This document shows positions 1-5,892 of a stretch of 8,898 nt of DNA, in pieces (within the stretch, counting starts at the first letter, position 1; the number at the start of each line of letters is the position of its first letter). The DNA lies in the NCBI GenBank assembly GCA_036497785.1, contig DASXIW010000302.1:1-8898 (forward strand). The letters run 5' to 3'. This DNA comes from DASXIW01 sp036497785 (GTDB taxonomy: Bacteria > Pseudomonadota > Alphaproteobacteria > Acetobacterales > Acetobacteraceae). The notes beneath the pieces are model-generated. The model was not told the origin of the DNA and made no database searches. It saw nothing but the letters and a program-made list of their open reading frames with translations. Made by a program: the position numbers and the translations under genes.

Positions 1-491
1 ACCACGACCCGGTCGCCGCGCCGGATCGGCGCCGCCGGCGAGACGATGACCATGTCGCCGTCGCGGAACACCGGCTCCATGGAATCGCCGCTGATTTCCA
101 GCGCATAGGCATGCGGGTCGCCGATTTCGGGCAGCCCTACCTCGTCCCAGCTGCCACCGACGGGATAGCCGCCATCGTCGAAATAGCCTTCACCGCCGGC
201 CTGGGCGAGGGCGATCAGGGGGATGCGGCGGGCGGGCATACGCTGGCCGCTGGGCACGGCGCGGGCGCCATAGACGAGTTCGCTGAAGCCGCCCAGGTCG
301 ATGCCGGTGATGTCGAAGATTTTGGCAAGCGTTTCCGTGCTGGGCCAGCGCAGCCGGCCGCCTTCCATTTTGCGCTTGGACAGGTTGAACGCCGTGGGGT
401 CCAGCCCCGCGGCCTTGGCGAGGCCGGAGGCGGTCAGCCCGCGCTCCGCGGCCAGCGTGTCGATCCCCCGCCAGACATCGTCGTGTTTCAT
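1..491 (-). CDS. XRE-family HTH regulator with S24 (LexA/CI-like) peptidase domain, 3' end beyond window
   Basis: Reading the minus strand from the ATG at 491-489 gives 163 codons open to the window edge, so the C-terminus is missing. Residues about 5-45 (MKHDDVWRGIDTLAAERG, then LTASGLAKAAGLDPTAFNLSKRK) look like a helix-turn-helix of the XRE type. After a linker, IPLIALAQAGGEGYFDD contains an Ala-Gly pair of the kind cut in LexA/CI/UmuD proteins, and ISGDSMEPVFRDGDMVIVSP carries the S24 motif with the nucleophile Ser of GDSM. The catalytic Lys lies past the window edge and cannot be checked. Family knowledge: such proteins repress target genes and may self-cleave when RecA is activated. The gene diverges from the broken gene at 656, so both may be controlled from the AT-rich spacer 492-655. 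It is not LexA itself, because the N-terminus is XRE-like and not the LexA winged helix. No strong Shine-Dalgarno is visible, only a weak GGGAT. Confidence 0.88.
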   Translation of the reverse strand, partial: MKHDDVWRGIDTLAAERGLTASGLAKAAGLDPTAFNLSKRKMEGGRLRWPSTETLAKIFDITGIDLGGFSELVYGARAVPSGQRMPARRIPLIALAQAGGEGYFDDGGYPVGGSWDEVGLPEIGDPHAYALEISGDSMEPVFRDGDMVIVSPAAPIRRGDRVV

Positions 492-537
492 ACCGTGCGA
501 TCCCGAACAGCGCGACTCGGCGCGTGAATCCAGTGTG

Positions 538-580
538 ATAGGAATGTCGGCCAAATAAAATAGGAAAATTGGCTTATAGG
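538..580. promoter_or_regulatory. AT-rich divergent control region with repeated ATAGGAA motifs
   Basis: The spacer between the S24 regulator and the gene at 656 holds an AT-rich island in otherwise GC-rich DNA. ATAGGAA occurs at 538-544 and again at 560-566, which is 22 bp or about two helical turns apart. A shorter ATAGG occurs at 576-580. The segment 551-572 is bounded by CCAA and TTGG, an imperfect palindrome around the middle copy. This arrangement would suit operator sites, for example for the adjacent XRE/S24 protein, but that assignment is inference. Promoters for both divergent genes could lie here; I cannot fix -35/-10 boxes with confidence. Confidence 0.4.
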
Positions 581-613
581 CTCTTGCGCCGCGGGTGGGT
601 CGGCTTGTTTATT

Positions 614-628
614 GTTCATGATACGTTC
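614..628. promoter_or_regulatory. LexA (SOS) box of alphaproteobacterial type
   Basis: The sequence GTTC-ATGATAC-GTTC is an exact match to the GTTC-N7-GTTC direct repeat known as the LexA binding site in Alphaproteobacteria such as Rhodobacter and Caulobacter. It ends 27 bases before the ATG at 656, where a repressor would cover the promoter or early transcript of the downstream gene. It lies 122 bp from the S24 regulator start, so control of that divergent gene is less likely. I saw no other GTTC-N7-GTTC in the window on either strand. One exact match in 8.9 kb can arise by chance, but its intergenic position is what a real site would show. Confidence 0.6.
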
Positions 629-655
629 CCATTATTCCGCGAAAAGGATCGCCTC

Positions 656-1022
656 ATGCACCTCGCCGCCCACCTTGCCGCCAATCCTGGCCGCCCACCG
701 CTCACACATCCCCAAGGCGAGCCATTTGCGAATGCCGAGCAGGCTTGGTTCTGGACCATGGGCGCGCTGGCCGCCCGCCGTGAGGGCACGGGTGACGGCG
801 GCGCAGGTGGCGCGGCCTTGCGACCCCGATGACGTGGTGAAATGCCTGGACCAGCTCCATCGCCGCCGCCGCATCGATCTGCTGCATGCCCGTATTGTGC
901 GCATCTGGGGCGAGCGCCAGACGGCGCCGAACCCGGCCCATGCCGGCGAGGTCTGCGACGCGCGGCTATGGCGGGAGGCGATGGAGCGGCTGGACTGGCC
1001 GTTGCGGGCGAAGGGCATCGTG
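656..1022 (+). pseudogene. Conserved alphaproteobacterial hypothetical protein, split by an apparent +1 frameshift
   Basis: Two reading frames together give one recognisable small protein. From the ATG at 656 (Shine-Dalgarno AAAAGGA at 642-648, 7-base spacing) the frame reads MHLAAHLAANPGRPPLTHPQ..., then FANAEQAWFWTMGALAARREG, and then runs into unrelated sequence and a stop at 830-832. The next frame continues the family with ARPCDPDDVVKCLDQLHRRR, then ARLWREAMERLDWPLRAKGIV. Alphaproteobacteria carry conserved proteins of unknown function with the order EQAWFW, PCxPDDV, LWxEAMxRLxxPLRxKGIV; this recognition is from memory. Removing one G from the GGG run at 790-792 restores a continuous product of about 122 residues (EGTVTAAQVARPCDPDD). 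No in-frame stop follows KGIV: the second frame stays open into the transporter gene. The break may be a real mutation or a sequencing error. An SOS box lies just upstream. Function unknown. Confidence 0.65.
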
Positions 1023-1064
1023 CTGTCCCGGTCCGGGGGCAGATCGATACTTCCCGCCCCTCGT

Positions 1065-1082
1065 CGAAACGCTGGTGTTTCG
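1065..1082. promoter_or_regulatory. Small inverted repeat upstream of dctP
   Basis: CGAAAC at 1065-1070 and GTTTCG at 1077-1082 form a perfect 6-bp inverted repeat with a 6-base loop (GCTGGT). It lies 73 bp before the dctP start in the 132-bp spacer 1023-1154. It could be an operator for a transporter regulator or a weak hairpin. No clear -35/-10 pair is visible around it. Support is only the symmetry and position. Confidence 0.2.
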
Positions 1083-1154
1083 TTCCAGTTCTCGCCTAGC
1101 CTTGGCTGCAACAGCGCCGCGGGAAACGACGGCGCGGATAAGGGAGGCGATTTG

Positions 1155-2132
1155 ATGCGAATGCTTTGCATGATTTGCGCCGTCATTTTGTGGGCCACCG
1201 GCGCGGTGGCGCAGACCCATTACAGTTTCGCCTACGATCAGCCCCACGGCACCGGCTTCGGGGTGGCCGGCGACATGTTCGCGGCCAAGCTGGCCGCACT
1301 CAGCAGCAACACCATGATCATCGACCAGTTCCCCGGCGCGCAACTCGGCCAGGAGCCGCAGGCGCTGCAGAAGATCCGCACCGGCGACATCGATTTCATG
1401 ATCAGCTCGACGGCCAACGCCGCCACGCTGGAGCCGGAGATGGGCGTGTTTTCGCTGCATTATCTGTTCGTCTCCGAGGATCACATGGTCAAATCCCTGG
1501 CCGACCCGGCGGTGATCGCGGCGGTGAAGGAATTATTCGAGACCAAGGTGACCGGCGTGCACGTGCTGGGCTTGGCCACGCTGGGTCTGCGCGATCTGTA
1601 CGGTCGCAAGGAGATCCATCGGGTCGAGGACATCAAGGGCCTGAAGGTGCGCGTGCAGGCCACGGCGACGGAGGATGCGATCTTTCCCGCCTATGGCGCG
1701 CAGACCGTCCATATGCCGTTCGGCGACGTTTACACCGCCCTGCAGACCGGGGTGGTGGCCCTGGCCGAGAACGGCGTGAACGTCTATGGCACCAACAAGC
1801 ACTACGAAACCGCGCCGATCATGTCGATGACCCAGCACGAGGCCAATTGCTCGCTGGTCACGGTCAGCGACAAGGTGTGGCGCAGCCTGTCGGCCGAGCA
1901 GAAGGGCTGGGTGGAGGCGGCCGCCGACGATGTAGCGCAGAACCAGCCGCGCCGCGCTTTGGCGCTGGAGCACAGCACCCAGACGCAGCTGACCAAATTG
2001 GGCGTGAAATTCGTCACCGACGTGGACAAATCCGGCTTCATCCGCATCGCCACCCCGTTCCAGGACAGCCAGGCCAAGGCGTTGGGGACGACCGCGGAGA
2101 AGATCATCGTCCTGATCCGCGCCGATCAGTAA
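1155..2132 (+). CDS. dctP: TRAP transporter periplasmic solute-binding protein (DctP family)
   Basis: This 325-aa protein is the extracytoplasmic receptor of a tripartite ATP-independent periplasmic (TRAP) transporter. It would capture a carboxylate substrate in the periplasm and pass it to DctQM. The start at 1155 is set by GGGAGG at 1142-1147 (7-base spacing) and by the signal peptide that begins there: MRMLCMICAVILWATGAVA|Q, cut probably after Ala19. The frame is open far upstream, but that part is the tail of another gene. DctP hallmarks follow: FPGAQLGQEPQALQKIRTGDIDF, then DIKGLKVRVQ with Arg166 at the position that normally binds the substrate carboxylate, then AYGAQTVHMPFGDVYTALQTGVVALAEN. 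Length fits the family (about 320-340 aa). The substrate cannot be read from sequence; C4-dicarboxylate or a sugar acid are both possible. The stop codon overlaps the dctQ start (TAATG). The symbol is the family name, not proof of C4-dicarboxylate transport. Confidence 0.93.
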   Translation: MRMLCMICAVILWATGAVAQTHYSFAYDQPHGTGFGVAGDMFAAKLAALSSNTMIIDQFPGAQLGQEPQALQKIRTGDIDFMISSTANAATLEPEMGVFSLHYLFVSEDHMVKSLADPAVIAAVKELFETKVTGVHVLGLATLGLRDLYGRKEIHRVEDIKGLKVRVQATATEDAIFPAYGAQTVHMPFGDVYTALQTGVVALAENGVNVYGTNKHYETAPIMSMTQHEANCSLVTVSDKVWRSLSAEQKGWVEAAADDVAQNQPRRALALEHSTQTQLTKLGVKFVTDVDKSGFIRIATPFQDSQAKALGTTAEKIIVLIRADQ

Positions 2133-2665
2133 TGGCGTTGGATGCGCCCCATGCGCTGGTGCTGGCCGCTGACCGGCAACTGAAATGGCGGTGGCTGGAC
2201 TGGCTGGAGCGGCTGCTGATGGTTCTGGGCGGAGGCTGCCTCGCGGCATTCTCACTGGCCGTGTTCTTCGACGTGCTGACGCGTGAGATCGGCCATCCCT
2301 GGCTGTGGTTGCAGGAGGTGACATCCACCTTCTTCACTTACGGCATTTTCATCGGCACCGCCGTCGCCACCAGGCGCAACGACCATTTGTTCCTGGCCGC
2401 GGCGGCGGAAGCGCTGTCCGGCCGGGTGCGGATGGTGGTGGAGGTGTTCAACCGGGGCGTGGTGATGCTGGTGGGGCTCGGGATGCTGGTGTTCGGCTGG
2501 CAGAATTTCCTGTCCGGCTTCGGCAGTTTCCGCATGCCGTCGATGACGCCGATCGCCTCGCTATACGCCGCCATCCCACTTTGCGGCGCGCTGGTGGCGC
2601 TGTTCAGCCTGGAGCAGATCGTCAACGGCATCCGCCACGGCTTCGCGCGTGAGGACGCCCCGTGA
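2132..2665 (+). CDS. dctQ: TRAP transporter small permease (DctQ family)
   Basis: This 177-aa inner-membrane protein is the small permease subunit, which joins the large DctM subunit to form the transport complex. The ATG at 2132-2134 overlaps the dctP stop TAA (2130-2132), so translation is probably coupled. Four hydrophobic segments are visible: about residues 26-48 (LERLLMVLGGGCLAAFSLAVFF), 57-78, 98-120 (FNRGVVMLVGLGMLVFGW) and 145-165. The segment WLQEVTSTFFTYGIFIGTAVATRRNDHL fits the DctQ signature of Trp, Glu, then a helix ending in A-x-R-x-x-x-H. The length is typical. The last codons overlap the dctM start. Confidence 0.9.
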   Translation: MALDAPHALVLAADRQLKWRWLDWLERLLMVLGGGCLAAFSLAVFFDVLTREIGHPWLWLQEVTSTFFTYGIFIGTAVATRRNDHLFLAAAAEALSGRVRMVVEVFNRGVVMLVGLGMLVFGWQNFLSGFGSFRMPSMTPIASLYAAIPLCGALVALFSLEQIVNGIRHGFAREDAP

Positions 2666-4008
2666 TCCTGCCGAACCATGTGGTGCTGGGGATCATGACG
2701 GTGCTGTTCCTGGGGCTCGGCTATCTCGGCGTGCCGGTGGCCTTCGCGCTGATCGCCGGCGTGCTGGTGGGCACGGCGCTGACGCCGATCACCTTCCAGT
2801 CGATCATCGGGCAGTTGTTTAACGGCATCGATTCGGCGGCGCTGATGGCCATCCCGTTCTTCCTGCTGGTGGGCGAGCTGATGACCTCGGCCGGCGTGAT
2901 CGTACGCATCGCCACCCTGTCCCAGGCGATGGTCGGGCATGTGCGCGGCGGGCTGGCGCAGGTGACCACGGTGTTCAGCATGTTCTTCTCCGGCATGTCC
3001 GGCTCGTCCACCGCCGATGTGGCGGTGCTGTCGCGCACCATGGCGCGGCCGATGGCGATCGAGGGCTACCGGCCGGAATTCGTCGCAGCCCTGATCGCGG
3101 CGGCCAGCACCATTGCGGCCCTGGTGCCGCCCAGCATCATGGCGGTGGTGTACGGCGCGATCGGCAACGTCTCCATCGCCGGGCTGTTCCTGGGCGGCAT
3201 CGTGCCGGGGCTGATGGTGGGCGCGGGGCTGATGCTGTACTGCTATTTCTTCGGCCCCTCCGGCATGCGCCGGCCGCGCGCCAGCTTCCGCGAACTGGGC
3301 GGCGCCACCAGGGCGGCGGCCTTGCCGCTGATGATCCCGGTGATCCTGCTGGGCGGCATCATGACCGGCTGGTTCACGCCCACCGAGGCCGGGGTGGTGG
3401 CGATCACCTATATATTGGTGGTGGTAATCCCGCTGCTGAACCGCCGGCACATGCGGCTGGTCCCGCGCGACTTCGTGCATGCCGGGCTGGTGTTCAGCCT
3501 GCCCTTGATCACCATCGCCGCGGCCAGCGCCTTTGGCTGGCTATTGGCCTATCTGCGCGGCCCGATCGTCGTGGCCGGCTGGATCGGCGACGCGGCCGGC
3601 ACCGATCCGCGGATGATCATGTTCCTGCTGGTGATAGTGTTCGTCATTGTTGGCGACTTCATCGAGCCGATTCCGGCCATCATCATCTTCATGCCGGTGG
3701 TGAACCAGCTGACCGACACCGCCAATATCAACGGCGTGCATATGGGCGTGGTGCTGATCGTGACACTGGCCTTCGGGCTGATCACGCCGCCTTATGGGCT
3801 GGCGCTGCTGATGGCCTCCAAATTCATTGGCGTGCGGTTCTCCACGTCGCTGCTCGCCTCATTGCCAATCTACCTGATCTTCTTCGCGACCATCGCCTTC
3901 ACCATCTTTTTTCCCGGCGTGGTCCTTTGGCTGCCGAAGCTGGTGTTTCCGGAATCGGTGGGGTGCTTCAAGGCGCCTTCTGGCATCGGGTATATCTGCC
4001 CGGGCTGA
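2662..4008 (+). CDS. dctM: TRAP transporter large permease (DctM family)
   Basis: This 448-aa multi-spanning membrane protein forms the ion-coupled translocation path of the TRAP system. The start is the GTG at 2662, which overlaps the dctQ stop (GTGA), a second sign of translational coupling. Family motifs appear in order: AIPFFLLVGELM (about residue 62), SGMSGSSTADVAVL (about 111), GYRPEFVAALIAAASTIAALVPPS, GLFLGGIVPGLM, TGWFTPTEAGVVA (about 235), DFIEPIPAIIIFMPV and FGLITPPYGLALLMASKF. These match the duplicated transmembrane core with the GSS and TPP/PTEA loops of DctM. The C-terminus FPESVGCFKAPSGIGYICPG is the tail of one DctM subgroup. The length is within the usual 425-450 aa. Nothing suggests damage. 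Confidence 0.93.
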   Translation: MILPNHVVLGIMTVLFLGLGYLGVPVAFALIAGVLVGTALTPITFQSIIGQLFNGIDSAALMAIPFFLLVGELMTSAGVIVRIATLSQAMVGHVRGGLAQVTTVFSMFFSGMSGSSTADVAVLSRTMARPMAIEGYRPEFVAALIAAASTIAALVPPSIMAVVYGAIGNVSIAGLFLGGIVPGLMVGAGLMLYCYFFGPSGMRRPRASFRELGGATRAAALPLMIPVILLGGIMTGWFTPTEAGVVAITYILVVVIPLLNRRHMRLVPRDFVHAGLVFSLPLITIAAASAFGWLLAYLRGPIVVAGWIGDAAGTDPRMIMFLLVIVFVIVGDFIEPIPAIIIFMPVVNQLTDTANINGVHMGVVLIVTLAFGLITPPYGLALLMASKFIGVRFSTSLLASLPIYLIFFATIAFTIFFPGVVLWLPKLVFPESVGCFKAPSGIGYICPG

Positions 4009-4038
4009 CGTGGGGATGATAGGTAATAAATCCTCGCA

Positions 4039-4067
4039 TGGTGCCAAAATAGGAAAATGAGGCACCA
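4039..4067. repeat. 7-bp inverted repeat over the leader of the Hint gene
   Basis: TGGTGCC at 4039-4045 and GGCACCA at 4061-4067 are perfect reverse complements separated by 15 AT-rich bases. In RNA this would be a stem-loop. It sits 31 bases after the dctM stop and ends 5 bases before the ATG at 4073, so it would sequester the GAGG at 4059-4062 that could serve as Shine-Dalgarno. The loop contains a 13-base string (4046-4058) also found at 557-569. It could be a weak terminator for the TRAP operon, a translation-control hairpin or an operator. There is no T tract, so a classical terminator is unlikely. Confidence 0.35.
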
Positions 4068-4072
4068 GGCTG

Positions 4073-5024
4073 ATGACCCTGCGCGGCGAAGTGCCGGTGG
4101 AGCAACTGCACGCAGGCGACGGCGCCCTGACCCTGTCCGGCGAGGGCGCGCCGCTGAAGCCGGTGGTGGCGGCGGAGCAGCCAATCGTCGATCTGGCCGC
4201 CCATCCCGTCCCTGATCAGGTCGTGCCGATCCGCGTGCTGGCCGGCGCCGTGGAGCCCAGCATGCCGATCCGCGACCTGGTGCTCGCCCCTGGCCATGCG
4301 CTGGCGCTGGAGGGCGGGCAGGGCGGGCGCGTGCTGGTGCCGGCGCTGCACCTGGCCGACGGCGCCACCATTCTGCGCGAGGCCGCCATGGGTCTTGCGA
4401 CCTATGTGCGGGTCGCGCTGGAGGCACATGATATCCTGATGGCCGAGGGCATGGCGGCCGAAGCCGCCGTCGCGGTGCCACCCGCGCCCGAAATCGTGCC
4501 GTTGCGTGGCGTGGCGCCGCCGCCGGATTTGTCGCCTGTCGCGAGGGATGCGCCCTGCGCGCCCATGCTGTTTGGCGCGGATGCCGCCAAGCTGCATGCG
4601 CGGCTGCTGGCCCGCGTGGAAAGCCTGGGCCATGCGCTGACCCGCGATCCAGCCTTGGAGGTGCTGACCGGCGAGGACGCGCTGGCGCCGTTGCAGGCCG
4701 AGGGCGGGGAATATGTTTATCTGCTGCCGTCGGGCACCGCCGCCTTGCGCCGGCGCTCGCGCAGCTGCATCCCGATGGAGCTGGACCCCGCCTGCGGCGA
4801 CCCGCGCCGCCCGGGGCGTGGCGCTGGCCGGGCTGCTCCACGATGGCACGACCATCACGCTCGACAGCCCGGCTTTGGCCGAAGGTTTCCTGCCGCCCGA
4901 AGCCGGCGGCGCCCGGCGCTGGACCACCGGCAACGCCCTGCTGCGCCTACCCCCGGCGGCGCATGACACCACGCTGAAACTGCACATTCACGCCTGGGCC
5001 CGCTACTGGCTGCCACCGGCTTAA
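4073..5024 (+). pseudogene. Hint (Hedgehog/intein)-domain protein, apparent +1 frameshift near the C-terminus
   Basis: Two frames together make one product of about 316 aa of the Hint-domain type frequent in Acetobacteraceae. Residues 1-130 show the Hint core: TLRGEVPVEQLHAGDGALTL, then HPVPDQVVPIRVLAGA, then RDLVLAPGHALAL with the conserved His75, then VPALHLADGATI, then ATYVRVALEAHDILMAEG. A linker is followed by the C-terminal region LLPSGTAALRRRSRSCIPMELDP, then ACGDPRR. The first frame then drifts to a stop at 4964-4966. The next frame resumes the family with GVALAGLLHDGTTITLDS, then AEGFLPPE, then WTTGNALLRLPP and LHIHAWARYWLPPA, ending at the TAA at 5022-5024. Deleting one G of 4813-4816 joins them. 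In the same frame GTRL precedes the Met, and TGA lies at 4058-4060. The usual leading Cys of the Hint motif is therefore absent, and self-processing is unlikely. The break may be real or a sequencing error. Confidence 0.72.
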
Positions 5025-5119
5025 ACGGGTAAAAGTTACTTGGTTCTTTTTTTCAAAAAAGAACAGTCTTCCTAAGAACTTCTTTTTTTGCAAAAAAGAA
5101 GAAAAAACTCTTATCCGTT
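5024..5119. terminator. Bidirectional terminator: nested palindromic spacer between convergent genes
   Basis: The whole spacer between the Hint-gene stop and the stop of the convergent minus-strand gene is palindromic. The outer arms, 5024-5037 and 5106-5119, are reverse complements at 12 of 14 positions. Inside are two perfect 10-bp hairpins. The first is GTTCTTTTTT (5043-5052) with AAAAAAGAAC (5055-5064). The second is CTTCTTTTTT (5079-5088) with AAAAAAGAAG (5092-5101). A/T-rich stems give T tracts on either strand, so termination in both directions is plausible. From memory, such poly-T/poly-A hairpin spacers recur in Acetobacteraceae genomes, which would make this a dispersed repeat as well; I cannot check that here. 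Confidence 0.7.
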
Positions 5120-5744
5120 ATTTTCTGGCCGGTTCAGGCAGGGTTTGCTGTTTCTGGATTGCCGCGATCAGGGCGCCGACATCGTTGTGATTGCGCTCGA
5201 TGAACGAGGCGTAGTCGCTGCGCTGGGTCACCCGAAGGCTCATGCCTTCGGCGATCAGGTCCACGATGCGCGGCCTTCCCGTGTCCATCGACACCACCCA
5301 GACCACATGCAGCGGCTTCGTGCCTGGTTGGCTCACCAGCATCGGCACGTGGATCGCAGCGCCCTGGCGAATCGGTTGGCCGACCTCGAACTTCGCAATG
5401 CCGTGGGTGTAGTCGCCCAATCGGACGGAGACGTTGCGCATGACCACCTGGCGAAAGGCGGTGAGATAGGCCTGCTGCTGCTGTGGCGTGGCGACGCGCC
5501 AGTAGCGGCCGAGGCTGAACCGGGCCACCGCGTCGAAATCCACCACGTCGTCCAGAAACGCCAGCAACCGCGTCTGCTCGTCGGTGGCGGATGTGGCGCC
5601 GACGGACAGGTTGGCGAGCCGGTTGCCGGATGCCCGGATGAAGGCCGCGGCCTGGGTGAGCTCCGCATCCTGCGCTGCGGCGGGGCGGATGTATAAGGCC
5701 GGCAGGGCGGCGGCGAACAGTATGAAGATGCGTCGGGTAACCAC
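5118..5744 (-). CDS. MlaC/Ttg2D-family periplasmic lipid-binding protein (possibly HpnM-like)
   Basis: This 208-aa exported protein belongs to the MlaC/Ttg2 (toluene-tolerance) family. Family members shuttle phospholipids between outer and inner membrane, or act in hopanoid export in the HpnM subgroup. The start is the GTG at 5744-5742, preceded by a perfect AGGAGG (5754-5749) with short 4-base spacing. It gives a clean signal peptide MVTRRIFILFAAALPALYIRPAAA|Q. The reading frame extends upstream to 5834, but that part lacks a ribosome site and would bury the signal peptide. Family features are LLAFLDDVVDFDAVARFSLGRYW (residues about 60-82), then TPQQQQAYLTAFRQVVMRNV, then PLHVVWVVSMDTGRPRIVDLIAEG, and a charged C-terminal helix. 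No MlaA, B, D, E, F or hopanoid genes are visible next to it, so the MlaC or HpnM role cannot be decided. It is convergent with the Hint gene and divergent from the EAL gene. Confidence 0.85.
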   Translation of the reverse strand: MVTRRIFILFAAALPALYIRPAAAQDAELTQAAAFIRASGNRLANLSVGATSATDEQTRLLAFLDDVVDFDAVARFSLGRYWRVATPQQQQAYLTAFRQVVMRNVSVRLGDYTHGIAKFEVGQPIRQGAAIHVPMLVSQPGTKPLHVVWVVSMDTGRPRIVDLIAEGMSLRVTQRSDYASFIERNHNDVGALIAAIQKQQTLPEPARK

Positions 5745-5783
5745 GATGCCTCCTGCAACGCTGGTTCGACGCGTGATGTTAGC

Positions 5784-5811
5784 GCAATATTCCGTCGCGG
5801 CGCATCGCCAA
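5784..5811 (-). promoter_or_regulatory. Candidate sigma70-type promoter for the MlaC-family gene
   Basis: On the minus strand TTGGCG (5811-5806) and TATTGC (5789-5784) are 16 bp apart, about 40 bp upstream of the GTG start at 5744. The match to TTGACA/TATAAT is moderate. It lies in the 148-bp divergent spacer 5745-5892, which must also contain the promoter of the EAL gene; I see no clear one for that direction. Confidence 0.25.
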
Positions 5812-5892
5812 ATTACTCGGGCATCGTGTCGCATCCCAGCAGCGACCCGTCGCGTTTACCGTCGCTTAAATGATCGCGCGGAGGCTGCCGGG

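Noticed and set aside
1083..1092. GTTC-CA-GTTC, looking like a second SOS box upstream of dctP.
   Set aside because: The spacing is 2, not 7; it does not fit the LexA direct repeat.
612..1154. One long open frame from 612 through dctP, suggesting a 506-aa protein.
   Set aside because: The signal peptide and a strong Shine-Dalgarno place the DctP start at 1155; the upstream part is the second half of a different small protein.
2338..3480. 380-codon open frame on the minus strand.
   Set aside because: It is antisense to dctQ/dctM, is rich in His, Arg and Gln as GC-rich shadow frames are, and has no family resemblance.
3870..4987. Two overlapping long minus-strand open frames (323 and 339 codons).
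   Set aside because: They are antisense to the end of dctM and the Hint gene, with low-complexity Arg/Pro/Ala composition typical of GC-rich shadows.
5088..5696. 202-codon plus-strand open frame.
   Set aside because: It is antisense to the MlaC-family gene, which has a signal peptide, an AGGAGG and clear family motifs.
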